A program made the position numbers and the translations under genes. Shown piece by piece: positions 8,877 through 16,368 of a stretch of DNA of 64,000 nucleotides (positions within the stretch are counted from its first letter, which is position 1; every line of letters begins with the position of its first letter). Source of the DNA: Mycobacterium sp. 1274761.0. Lineage in GTDB: Bacteria > Actinomycetota > Actinomycetes > Mycobacteriales > Mycobacteriaceae. The stretch covers positions 62,001 to 126,000 of the forward strand of contig NZ_LZMC01000057.1 in NCBI RefSeq assembly GCF_001668615.1, written 5' to 3'. The notes below the pieces were generated by a model, which had not been told where the DNA came from, searched no databases, and worked only from the letters and a program-made list of their open reading frames with translations.

Positions 8877-9934
8877 TTCGCCTCCATCACTGCGACGAGA
8901 TTCTGTTGCAGCGCAGGGCCGCTGGTGGCATGGGCCAACACGCGGCTCGCCGAGCCGTCGAAGATGTGCTGGGCGGCGAAGCCGATTCGCTCGAGCCCGG
9001 CCGAGAACATCGGATTAGCCGCCAGCACCCCACCCGACGGGTTGACCTTCGTCGAGGACGGCAGGCCGATCGCCTCGGTCAGGATCAGGTGCTGATGGGT
9101 GAACGGGGCGTAAATCTCGGCGACCTCGATCGACCCAGGGTCACCGTCGGTGGCTACCCTGGCCGACGCCTCCGTCGACGGTGAGGTGGTCAGATCGCGA
9201 GCGCCGAGCACGGGTGTTTCGATGCGGTGCTCGATGCCGGCGATCCACGCAGGGTTCTCCCGCAGCTCGCGAGCTTTGTCGCCGGCGGCCAGGACGATCG
9301 CCGCAGCGCCGTCGGTGATCGGCGCAATGTCATGGCGCCGCAACGGTTCTGCGAAGTATGGCCGCGCGAGCAGCTCATCTACGCTTTTCGCCGGCTTTTC
9401 GGAGTCGGTGCGCTGCGCGACCGCGAACGAGTCCAGCGCGACCTGGGCCATCTGTTCGGCGGTCCACTTGCCCGCATCGAGGCCGAAGCGCGCCTGCAGT
9501 CCGGCCATCGACACCGAATCGGGCCACAGCGGTGCGACGGTGTACGGGTCGGTCTGCAACGCGAGCACCCGTCGCAGCGTGCCCGCCGACGATTTGCCAA
9601 AGCCGTACACCAACGCGGTCTCGACCTCGCCGGTCAGGATCTTGATGTAGGCCTCGTAGAGCGCCCACGCGGCGTCCATCTCGACATGTGACTCGTTGAT
9701 CGGCGGCACCGCCCCAATCGAGTCGATGGCTGAAATGAACGAGAAGGCGCGTCCGGCAAGGTAATCCGACGAACCGGAGCACCAGAAGCCGATGTCGGTC
9801 TTCTGCAGGCCGAGTTCCTCGTAGAGCCGGCGGAAGCACGGCATCAGCATTTCCACACCGTTGGTGGTGCCGTCTGTGCGGCGCACATGCGGCGCATGGG
9901 CGAAACCGACGACGGCTACATCGCGAGAAGTCAT
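8873..9934 (-). CDS. ltp4: thiolase-like aldolase/lipid-transfer protein Ltp4
   Basis: The ATG at 9934 gives 353 residues, almost the length of Rv3522, and begins MTSRDVAVVGFAHAPHVRR. The frame remains open further upstream, but that extension is low-complexity Thr/Asn/Pro reading and overlaps the preceding gene. The thiolase-fold C-terminus is visible in VNPSGGVLAANPMFSAGLE. It lies 13 bases after the DUF35 gene and overlaps ltp3 by four, so the three are one operon. Ltp3 and Ltp4 probably form a complex for retro-aldol cleavage of branched sterol side chains. Confidence 0.88.
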   Translation of the reverse strand: MTSRDVAVVGFAHAPHVRRTDGTTNGVEMLMPCFRRLYEELGLQKTDIGFWCSGSSDYLAGRAFSFISAIDSIGAVPPINESHVEMDAAWALYEAYIKILTGEVETALVYGFGKSSAGTLRRVLALQTDPYTVAPLWPDSVSMAGLQARFGLDAGKWTAEQMAQVALDSFAVAQRTDSEKPAKSVDELLARPYFAEPLRRHDIAPITDGAAAIVLAAGDKARELRENPAWIAGIEHRIETPVLGARDLTTSPSTEASARVATDGDPGSIEVAEIYAPFTHQHLILTEAIGLPSSTKVNPSGGVLAANPMFSAGLERIGFAAQHIFDGSASRVLAHATSGPALQQNLVAVMEAK

Positions 9935-9947
9935 GTGGCGGTTCCCT

Positions 9948-10943
9948 TTAGAGGTGGTGCTTGTAGGTGTCGTAGTCGGCGTCGGGTTCGCCGGTGGGTT
10001 TGAAGTACTCGATGTTGTCGATGCCCAGACCCCATTCCTCACGGGGCTTCCACACCGCCTGCACCCGAAGCCCCATCCGCACGTCGGCGACGTCGATCTC
10101 TTGGATCAGATGCAGGAATGGGATGTCGGCGCCGTCGAGCAGCACATAGGCCGCGACATACGGCGGCTTGATGCGCTGGCCCGCGAACGGGATGTTGATG
10201 ATCGCGAACGTCGTCACGGTGCCCGCGTCCGGCAGCTCGACAAAGGTGTCCAGCTCGAGACCGGTCGCCGGATCGGCCTCCTTCGGCGGGAAGTAGACCT
10301 TTCCGGTTTCACCGGTGCGGGCACCCAGCAGCTTGCCGTCCTCGAGCCCTCGCAGGAAGACGCTTTCCGGAAGCGATGCGGTGTGCTGGATTTCGATGCT
10401 GCTGGGTGACACCTGGATGGTGACCGGTTCACGGTCATCGGTGTCGGAGGGCTCCACAGATTCTTCGGTGTCGCCGAGCACGAAGTAGGCGATGTCGGTG
10501 ATCGCACCGACCGGCTCGTCGACCCAGTGCGCGCGCACCCTCGCGCCGGTGCTGATCGCGTCGGGCGAATCCGCGGCCACGGCATGCAACAGCGAGGTGT
10601 CGGCACCGTCGAGCCGGATCAGCGCCCACGCGAACGGCTTGTTCAGGGGCTGACCCTCCAAGGGCTCTGACTGCCACGTCCACGACACCACGGTGCCGAC
10701 GCTGGCCACCGGCACCACCTCGGTCAACGGCGCGTAGGTCACCGGGTCATACTCAGCGGGCGGTACGAGCACCCGTCCGTCGGAACCGCGGACACCGAGG
10801 ATGCGCCGTCCCCGCAGCGCGGTGAAGAACTGGGACAGGAGTGGTCCGACTGAACGGGTGTAGTCGAATGACAGCTTCAGCGGTGCCGAAAGGGGCTTCT
10901 GATGCGCGTCGATCTGCACCGGGCTGCTTTGGCTGGTGGTCAC
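9948..10943 (-). CDS. tandem OB-fold (DUF35-type) protein, Rv3521 homologue
   Basis: The GTG at 10943 (VTTSQSSPVQIDAHQKPLSA) gives 331 residues; the frame is open for another 870 bases upstream but only as a shadow of the divergent gene. Two related OB-fold units are present, about residues 33-155 and 190-313. They share phrases such as WALIRLDGADTSLLH and AYVLLDGADIPFLH, each ending in a ....IEYF-like strand. There is no cysteine, so the zinc-ribbon half of many DUF35 proteins is missing. DUF35 proteins are obligate partners of thiolase-like enzymes, which suits its place upstream of ltp4-ltp3. A KstR box lies nine bases before the start. Confidence 0.83.
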   Translation of the reverse strand: MTTSQSSPVQIDAHQKPLSAPLKLSFDYTRSVGPLLSQFFTALRGRRILGVRGSDGRVLVPPAEYDPVTYAPLTEVVPVASVGTVVSWTWQSEPLEGQPLNKPFAWALIRLDGADTSLLHAVAADSPDAISTGARVRAHWVDEPVGAITDIAYFVLGDTEESVEPSDTDDREPVTIQVSPSSIEIQHTASLPESVFLRGLEDGKLLGARTGETGKVYFPPKEADPATGLELDTFVELPDAGTVTTFAIINIPFAGQRIKPPYVAAYVLLDGADIPFLHLIQEIDVADVRMGLRVQAVWKPREEWGLGIDNIEYFKPTGEPDADYDTYKHHL

Positions 10944-10952
10944 AGCATCGAG

Positions 10953-10966
10953 TAGAACAGGTTCTA
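10953..10966. promoter_or_regulatory. KstR operator, divergent promoter
   Basis: TAGAACAGGTTCTA is an exact and fully palindromic KstR site. It lies nine bases before the GTG at 10943 on the minus strand and about 60 bases before the ATG at 11028 on the plus strand, so one site can serve both transcripts. Confidence 0.9.
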
Positions 10967-11027
10967 AGAATGGTTTCAACCATGGGTCGGAAGGCGGGCT
11001 AATGAACGCACGGGCGGGGTGGTGGGA

Positions 11028-12059
11028 ATGAAGCTCGGTTTGCAGCTGGGATATTGGGGCGCGCAGCCGCCCGAGAACGCGCCCGAACTGGTCGCCGCGG
11101 CCGAGGACGCCGGCTTCGACACCGTCTTCACGGCCGAGGCGTGGGGGTCGGACGCCTACACTCCGCTGGCGTGGTGGGGCCGCGAGACCAAGCGGATGCG
11201 GCTTGGCACGTCGGTGATCCAGCTGTCGGCCAGGACCCCGACCGCCTGCGCAATGGCCGCTCTGACGCTCGATCATCTTTCGGGCGGACGGCACATCCTC
11301 GGCCTCGGGGTGTCGGGACCGCAGGTCGTCGAGGGCTGGTATGGCCAGAAGTTCCCGAAGCCGCTGGCCCGCACCCGCGAGTACATTGACATCCTGCGAC
11401 AGGTCTGGGCGCGCGAGGCTCCGGTGCGCAGCGACGGACCGCACTACCCGTTGCCGCTGACCGGAGAAGCCACCACCGGTCTGGGCAAGCCGCTGAAGCC
11501 CATCACACATCCGCTGCGCGCGGACATCCCGATCATGCTCGGAGCGGAAGGTCCCAAGAATGTTGCGCTGGCCGCCGAGATCTGCGACGGCTGGCTGCCG
11601 ATCTTCTATTCGCCGCGGATCGCCGGCATGTACAACGAGTGGCTCGACGAGGGCTTCGCCCGCCCCGGCGCCCGCCGCAGCAGGGAGACGTTCGAGATCT
11701 GCGCAACCGCGCAGGTGGTCGTCACCGACGATCGCCCAGCCGTCATGGAGCTGATGAAGCCGCACCTCGCGCTGTACATGGGCGGAATGGGCGCCGAGGA
11801 CACCAACTTTCACGCCGACGTCTACCGCCGGATGGGTTATGCCGAGGTGGTCGACGACGTCACGAAGCTGTTCCGATCCGACCGGAAGGACGAGGCGGCC
11901 AAGATCATTCCCGACGAGCTTGTCGACGACTCGGCGATCGTGGGGGATCTGAACTACGTCCAGGAACAGATGAAGGCGTGGGAGGCTGCGGGCGTCACCA
12001 TGATGGTGGTCGGCGCCCGGTCGCCGGAACAGATCCGCGACCTTGCCGGATTGCTGTAG
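11028..12059 (+). CDS. LLM-class F420-dependent oxidoreductase, Rv3520c homologue
   Basis: The ATG at 11028 gives 343 residues; an in-frame GTG at 11019 is possible. The N-terminus MKLGLQLGYWGAQPPENAPE and the later DTVFTAEAWGSDAYTPLAWWG, RLGTSVIQLSARTPT and HILGLGVSGPQVVEGWYG match the Rv3520c group of F420-dependent luciferase-like oxidoreductases. The product is cytosolic. Its position opposite the DUF35-ltp4-ltp3 operon and behind a shared KstR box supports a role in sterol breakdown. The reaction is not known. Confidence 0.86.
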   Translation: MKLGLQLGYWGAQPPENAPELVAAAEDAGFDTVFTAEAWGSDAYTPLAWWGRETKRMRLGTSVIQLSARTPTACAMAALTLDHLSGGRHILGLGVSGPQVVEGWYGQKFPKPLARTREYIDILRQVWAREAPVRSDGPHYPLPLTGEATTGLGKPLKPITHPLRADIPIMLGAEGPKNVALAAEICDGWLPIFYSPRIAGMYNEWLDEGFARPGARRSRETFEICATAQVVVTDDRPAVMELMKPHLALYMGGMGAEDTNFHADVYRRMGYAEVVDDVTKLFRSDRKDEAAKIIPDELVDDSAIVGDLNYVQEQMKAWEAAGVTMMVVGARSPEQIRDLAGLL

Positions 12060-12078
12060 ACAGTTCTTGCTACTTGTC

Positions 12079-12092
12079 TAGAACGCGTTCTA
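12079..12092. promoter_or_regulatory. KstR operator upstream of the ADC-fold gene
   Basis: TAGAACGCGTTCTA is an exact, perfectly palindromic match. Its last two bases start TAGATT (12091-12096), a -10 hexamer, and the ATG at 12103 follows six bases later. This is leaderless geometry with the operator across the promoter. Confidence 0.9.
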
Positions 12093-12102
12093 GATTGGCG
12101 CG

Positions 12103-12816
12103 ATGAGTGGTTCGCAACACACCATCGCCGGCCAGGTCGTCACCATGCCTGTGGAGATCCGCAAGGCCGTCCAGCACATGGCGATGTTCTCCGTCGACGC
12201 CGACGCCGCCCAGGACCTGATCGATTACAGCGGGCTGACTGTGTGCCGCTATCGGCCCGGGCGCACGATCGCGATCCTGATGCTGATGCACTACGTCGAC
12301 GGCGACCTCGGCCAGTACTACGAATTCGGCACCAACGTGATGGTCAACTCGCCGGGATCGTCAGCGACCGGGCTGCGGGCGCTGCAGTCTGCCGGGGCGT
12401 TCATTCATCATCTCCCGGTCGATCAGGAGTTCACCCTGGAAGCCGGAACAAAGATCTGGGGCTATCCGAAAGTCATGGCGGACTTCACGATCCGCGACGG
12501 CCGTCAGTTCGGCTTCGACCTCACCATCGACGGTCAGTTCGTGCTCGGAATGGAGTTCCGACGCGGGCTGCCGATCCGGTTGACGCCGCGCACACAAGCG
12601 CAGCGCAGCTATTCCCACCGCGACGGTGTGACCCGCGAAACCGCGTTCGAGATGTCGACCAGCGGGGTGCGCAACCGACCGGGCGGAGTGAGCATGCGGC
12701 TCGGTGATCATCCGTACGCCAAAGAGCTGGCATCCCTTGGCCTGCCGAGAGCGGCGATGCTGTCGAGTTCGGTGGACAACGTGCAAATGACGTTCGGCGA
12801 CGCGACCGCCGTCTGA
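12103..12816 (+). CDS. acetoacetate decarboxylase-fold protein, Rv3519 homologue
   Basis: This 237-residue protein belongs to the acetoacetate decarboxylase-like superfamily. Supporting segments are YYEFGTNVMV, FIHHLPVDQEFTLEAG and IWGYPKVMADF, where Lys123 in GYPK lies near the position of the Schiff-base lysine region of true decarboxylases. M. tuberculosis Rv3519 has almost the same length and the same neighbours (cyp142 and Rv3520c). It sits alone behind a perfect KstR operator and appears to be translated without a leader. Its substrate is unknown; many members of this fold are not decarboxylases. Confidence 0.78.
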   Translation: MSGSQHTIAGQVVTMPVEIRKAVQHMAMFSVDADAAQDLIDYSGLTVCRYRPGRTIAILMLMHYVDGDLGQYYEFGTNVMVNSPGSSATGLRALQSAGAFIHHLPVDQEFTLEAGTKIWGYPKVMADFTIRDGRQFGFDLTIDGQFVLGMEFRRGLPIRLTPRTQAQRSYSHRDGVTRETAFEMSTSGVRNRPGGVSMRLGDHPYAKELASLGLPRAAMLSSSVDNVQMTFGDATAV

Positions 12817-12829
12817 GAAGCCGATGCGG

Positions 12830-13339
12830 TCACTGCGGCAGCTGCGGCTCGATCTTTCGGGCCAGATCGACGGCTGCGTTGTCGGCGTCGGGGCCCATCA
12901 GCGCCAGCACCGCGACCTGCACTGTGTTCGCGCGACCGCCCGCCGGGAACTCGACCATGCCGCTGGCGAGGTAGCGCATCCCGTCGGGACCTGGCGTGCC
13001 GACGTCACCCAGGCCGGGGTCCGGCGGGGCGAGCGTGCCGTTTGCGGCGGTGCCGGGTTTACCGATCTCCAGCGTCACCGACTCGTAGGTCTCGCGGTTC
13101 TCCCACGTACAGGCGGGGGCGTCGGGGCTTCCTCCTATCGCCCTGCCCTCGACCGGTTTACCGAGCAGCTTGGCAATGTCGTCGGCGCTGACCAGCTTGC
13201 ACGCGTCGATGGCCGATCCTGCCGCGGGCGGCGTACTCGGCTGCGACGAGGCCGGCTGCGGCTTGTCGCCGCCGCAGCCGCCGAGCGCGAGTCCCGTTGC
13301 GAGCGCGACGAATGCGAATGTGGTCCTGCTGACGGTCAT
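12830..13339 (-). CDS. DUF3558-type lipoprotein
   Basis: This 169-residue exported protein has a short basic N-terminus, a hydrophobic stretch and lipobox LGGC (Cys22), followed by a Pro/Ser-rich linker. The mature part contains DACKLVSADDIAKLLGKPV and later PACTWENRET, the two conserved cysteine segments of the DUF3558 family common in mycobacterial envelopes. It is convergent with the ADC-fold gene and divergent from cyp142, sharing a short intergenic promoter region with the latter. The function of the family is unknown. Confidence 0.85.
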   Translation of the reverse strand: MTVSRTTFAFVALATGLALGGCGGDKPQPASSQPSTPPAAGSAIDACKLVSADDIAKLLGKPVEGRAIGGSPDAPACTWENRETYESVTLEIGKPGTAANGTLAPPDPGLGDVGTPGPDGMRYLASGMVEFPAGGRANTVQVAVLALMGPDADNAAVDLARKIEPQLPQ

Positions 13340-13400
13340 GCGGGATCACGGTAATGCAGAGACGTCGTCTAGATTTCGTTAACAATCGATGGAGGCAGGC

Positions 13401-14597
13401 ATGACCCTCACCAGACCAGACGTCGATCTGACCGACGGTGGTTTCTACGCCGGCGACTCGCACCCCGTCTACAAATGGATGCGCGACAACGAACCGGTGT
13501 TCCGCGACCGAAACGGCCTCGCGGCCGCCGCCACCTACGCCGCCGTCATCGAGGCCGAGCGCCACCCCGAGCTGTTCTCCAACGCGGGCGGCATCCGGCC
13601 TGACCAGCCGGGCGTCGAGATGATGATCGAGATGGACGACCCGCAGCATCTCCTGCGACGCAAGCTCGTCAACTCCGGCTTCACCCGCAAGCGGGTGAAA
13701 GACCTTGAGGGATCGATCATTTCACTCTGCGACACCCTGATCGACGCGGTGTGCGAACGCGGCGAGTGCGACTTCGTCTGGGACATCGCGGCACCGCTTC
13801 CGATGGCGGTCATCGGCGACATGCTCGGCGTGCGTCCCGCCGAGCGCGAGATGTTCCTGCGGTGGTCCGATGATCTGGTCAGTTTTTTGAGCAGCACAGC
13901 CGATCCCGAGCAGTTCCAGGTCACGATGGACGCATTTGCGGCATACAGCGAGTACATGACGGGCATGATCGCCGAACGCAAGGCCGAACCGACCGACGAT
14001 CTCGTCAGCGTCCTTGTGCATGCCGAGGTTGAAGGCTCCAAACTCGAGGATCACCAGATCGTCACCGAGGTGCTGCTGCTGTTGATCGGCGGCGACGAGA
14101 CTACCCGTCACACGTTGTCCGGAGGGACCCGGCAGTTGCTGCGTCACCCCGACCAGCATGAGCGGCTGATCAAGGATTTGGACCTGCTGCCCAACGCAAT
14201 CGAAGAGATGCTGCGCTGGACCGCGCCGGTGAAGAACATGGCCCGCACCCTGACCGCCGACACCGACTTCCACGGCACGCAGTTGCGGCAGGGCGAGAAG
14301 ATGATCCTGCTGTTCGAGTCGGCGAACTTCGACGAGAAGGTGTTCGACAAGCCCGAGACCTTCGACATCACCCGCTATCCCAACAACCACCTGGCGTTCG
14401 GCTTCGGCACGCATTTCTGCCTCGGCAACCAGCTGGCGCGCCTGGAGATCTCGCTCATGCAGGAGCGACTGTTGAAGCGGCTGCCCGACATGCGGTTGGC
14501 CTCTGATGCCGAATTACCGCTTCGCCCGGCCAATTTCGTCAGCGGCCTCGAGCAGATGCCGGTGGTCTTCACACCCACCAAGCCGCTGAACGTCTAA
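13401..14597 (+). CDS. cyp142: cytochrome P450 CYP142, sterol C26/27 hydroxylase
   Basis: I chose the ATG at 13401 because GGAGG lies six bases upstream and the product is then 398 residues, the length of CYP142A1; an ATG at 13389 overlaps that ribosome site. The I-helix oxygen-activation motif is GGDETT (230-235), the ExxR motif is EEMLR (268-272), and the haem ligand is Cys340 in FGFGTHFCLG. CYP142 oxidises the terminal methyl of cholesterol or cholestenone to start side-chain degradation. A -10-like TAGATT sits at 13370-13375; no full KstR box is visible, only a GTT half site. Confidence 0.93.
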   Translation: MTLTRPDVDLTDGGFYAGDSHPVYKWMRDNEPVFRDRNGLAAAATYAAVIEAERHPELFSNAGGIRPDQPGVEMMIEMDDPQHLLRRKLVNSGFTRKRVKDLEGSIISLCDTLIDAVCERGECDFVWDIAAPLPMAVIGDMLGVRPAEREMFLRWSDDLVSFLSSTADPEQFQVTMDAFAAYSEYMTGMIAERKAEPTDDLVSVLVHAEVEGSKLEDHQIVTEVLLLLIGGDETTRHTLSGGTRQLLRHPDQHERLIKDLDLLPNAIEEMLRWTAPVKNMARTLTADTDFHGTQLRQGEKMILLFESANFDEKVFDKPETFDITRYPNNHLAFGFGTHFCLGNQLARLEISLMQERLLKRLPDMRLASDAELPLRPANFVSGLEQMPVVFTPTKPLNV

Positions 14598-14604
14598 CGT
14601 CTTT

Positions 14605-14667
14605 GCGCGAGCGTGCGTGTCTGCACACGACATGCCGCCGAATTTCGGCGGTTTGGGCACGCTCGTC
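14605..14667. repeat. dispersed palindromic repeat, copy A
   Basis: This nested inverted repeat has outer arms GAGCGTGC and GCACGCTC and an inner hairpin CCGCCGAA-T-TTCGGCGG. It lies between the convergent stops of cyp142 and the nitroreductase, and is nearly identical, in opposite orientation, to copy B at 15402-15466. It is terminator-like, although no uridine tract follows. Confidence 0.78.
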
Positions 14668-14674
14668 GGCGCGG

Positions 14675-15328
14675 TTAGTGGTCGAGAAACACCACGTTGT
14701 TCTCGACCGGGTTGCGCGGCACCCGCAGCGAGTTGGCCGCGAACGTCGGGTCTGGGTAGCCGATCGCCAGCCCGCACAGGATCCGCATCTCCTCGTCGAT
14801 GTTCAGTTGTTCTCGCACGACATCGGGATAGCCGGCGATTGACACCTGTACGCAGGTGCCCAGGCCGCGGGCCGTCAATGCCAGCACCAGGGTCTGCAGG
14901 AACATGCCGACACCCATCGCATCGACGTAGTCGAGATCGTGGTGCATGCAGACGATCCCCGCCAGCGGAGCCCGGAAGAACTCCCAGTTGCGTAACACCG
15001 CGATGCGCCGGGCCTCAGCGTCATGCCGCGCGACTCCCATCGATCCATAGACCAGCGCACCCAGGTCGCGTCGCATGGGTGCGAAGGACTCGGGCAAGAC
15101 CGGCACGCTCGGAGACTCGACCGCTGCCACCTCGAGCAGTGCCTCAACGAGACGGTCTCGTGCCGGCCCTGAGGCGAGCACGACGTGCCAGGGCTGGATG
15201 TTCGAGTTCGACGGGGCGTGCATCGCGAGGTCCAGCGCCTCGTGAACTAACTCCATGGGGACGGGTTTGTCGCGGAGGAACAACCGGGACGATCGGCGTT
15301 CGGTGATCGCGTTTTCCAAGTCATACAT
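14675..15328 (-). CDS. nitroreductase family protein
   Basis: This 217-residue protein has an FMN-binding nitroreductase fold. The N-terminal signature is AITERRSSRLFLRDKPV, followed by APSNSNIQPWHVVLASG, and the C-terminal half has RGLGTCVQVSIAGYPDVV and CGLAIGYPDP. The substrate is unknown; such enzymes reduce nitro groups, quinones or enones, and some use F420 or NAD(P)H. It is flanked on both sides by inverted copies of a dispersed repeat (14605-14667 and 15402-15466), which sets it apart from its sterol neighbours. A counterpart is not among the M. tuberculosis genes I recall at this position. Confidence 0.86.
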   Translation of the reverse strand: MYDLENAITERRSSRLFLRDKPVPMELVHEALDLAMHAPSNSNIQPWHVVLASGPARDRLVEALLEVAAVESPSVPVLPESFAPMRRDLGALVYGSMGVARHDAEARRIAVLRNWEFFRAPLAGIVCMHHDLDYVDAMGVGMFLQTLVLALTARGLGTCVQVSIAGYPDVVREQLNIDEEMRILCGLAIGYPDPTFAANSLRVPRNPVENNVVFLDH

Positions 15329-15401
15329 CGTCGATCCTTCCGACCAACTAACAGTCGAAACGATTTCAATGCGCGTTTAATTCCTCTTGCCCGCTGAGCG
15401 C

Positions 15402-15466
15402 TGCGCGAGAGTGCGCAAACAGCCGAAATCCGGCGGCGTGTCGTGTGCAGACACGCACGCTCGCGA
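15402..15466. repeat. dispersed palindromic repeat, copy B (inverted relative to copy A)
   Basis: Read on the minus strand it begins GCGAGCGTGCGTGTCTGC and continues ACACGACACGCCGCC, matching copy A base for base for about 26 positions and with few differences after that. It lies 21 bases beyond the echA19 stop codon and so could also end that transcript. Confidence 0.78.
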
Positions 15467-15487
15467 AGAGAAGGGGGCTTACTTCCA

Positions 15488-16297
15488 TTACTTCATCTGG
15501 AAGTTGGGGGCGCGCTTCTCCTTGAAAGCCCGCGGGCCTTCCTTGGCGTCGTCGGAGAGGAACACCTCGATACCGATCTTCGTGTCGATCTTGAACGCCT
15601 CGTTCTCGTGCAAGCCCTCGGTTTCGCGGATCGACCGCAGGATGGCCTGCACCGCCAGGGGGCCGTTGTTGTTGATCACTTCGGCGATCTCCAGGGCCTT
15701 GTCGAGCGCGCTGCCGTCGGGCACCACGTAGCCGATCAGACCGTATTCCAGCGCCTCGGCGGCGGTGATGTGTCGACCGGTCAGCAGCAGGTCGCAGGCG
15801 ATGGTGTAGGGGATCTGGCGGACGAGTCGGACCGCCGAGCCGCCCATCGGGTACAGGCTCCACTTCGCCTCGGAAATACCGAACTTCGCGCTCTCGCCGG
15901 CGATGCGGATGTCGGTGCCCTGCAGGATCTCCGTGCCACCGGCAATGGCCGGCCCCTCGACGGCGGCGATCAGTGGCTTGGTCAGCCGCCGGCCCTTGAG
16001 CAGAGCGTCGATGCGCGACGGGTCGTAACTGCCGTCTTTGAACGAGTCGCCCGGCGGCTTGGCGGTCGCGGCCTTGAGGTCCATGCCGGCGCAGAAGTAG
16101 CCGCCGGCGCCGGTCAGGACGCAGCTGCGGATCTCCGGATCGTTGTCGACCCGGTCCCAGGCCTCGACCATGATAGAGAGCATCTCGGTGGACAGCGCGT
16201 TGCGCGCTTCTGGCCGGTTCAGCGTCAGGATGAGGGTGTGTCCGCGCTGCTCAATGAGGGCGTCGGGGCCTTTTGTCGACTTATCTTCGTCGCTCAC
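15488..16297 (-). CDS. echA19: steroid enoyl-CoA hydratase EchA19
   Basis: This 269-residue crotonase-family protein has the substrate-binding phrase RPEARNALS, the oxyanion-hole segment [12 protein letters not shown], and [13 protein letters not shown], typical of active enoyl-CoA hydratases. M. tuberculosis EchA19 (Rv3516) hydrates steroid enoyl-CoAs in cholesterol side-chain beta-oxidation. It is divergent from fadD19 with a shared perfect KstR box 46 bases upstream of its GTG start, as in M. tuberculosis. The C-terminus [11 protein letters not shown] is basic, as is common in the family. Confidence 0.9.
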   Translation of the reverse strand: MSDEDKSTKGPDALIEQRGHTLILTLNRPEARNALSTEMLSIMVEAWDRVDNDPEIRSCVLTGAGGYFCAGMDLKAATAKPPGDSFKDGSYDPSRIDALLKGRRLTKPLIAAVEGPAIAGGTEILQGTDIRIAGESAKFGISEAKWSLYPMGGSAVRLVRQIPYTIACDLLLTGRHITAAEALEYGLIGYVVPDGSALDKALEIAEVINNNGPLAVQAILRSIRETEGLHENEAFKIDTKIGIEVFLSDDAKEGPRAFKEKRAPNFQMK

Positions 16298-16343
16298 GAA
16301 CTAGTCCGCCTTCCTTGGTCGGAGCCACAGACTTGTCTCGAAA

Positions 16344-16357
16344 TGTAACACGTTCTA
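16344..16357. promoter_or_regulatory. KstR operator, echA19/fadD19 divergent promoter
   Basis: TGTAACACGTTCTA matches the consensus exactly. For fadD19 the final TA begins TAGTTT at 16356-16361, with the GTG start at 16369 seven bases later; for echA19 the leader would be about 40 bases. Confidence 0.9.
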
Positions 16358-16368
16358 GTTTAGGTCTC

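Noticed and set aside
9948..11813. A 621-codon open minus-strand frame
   Set aside because: Only the last 331 codons (from the GTG at 10943) read as the DUF35 protein. The rest is antisense to the LLM gene at 11028 and crosses a KstR box.
13370..13392. Possible KstR box before cyp142
   Set aside because: Only a GTTAAC half site is present; the AAC...GTT pair is not correctly spaced. It could be regulated indirectly or through a weak site.
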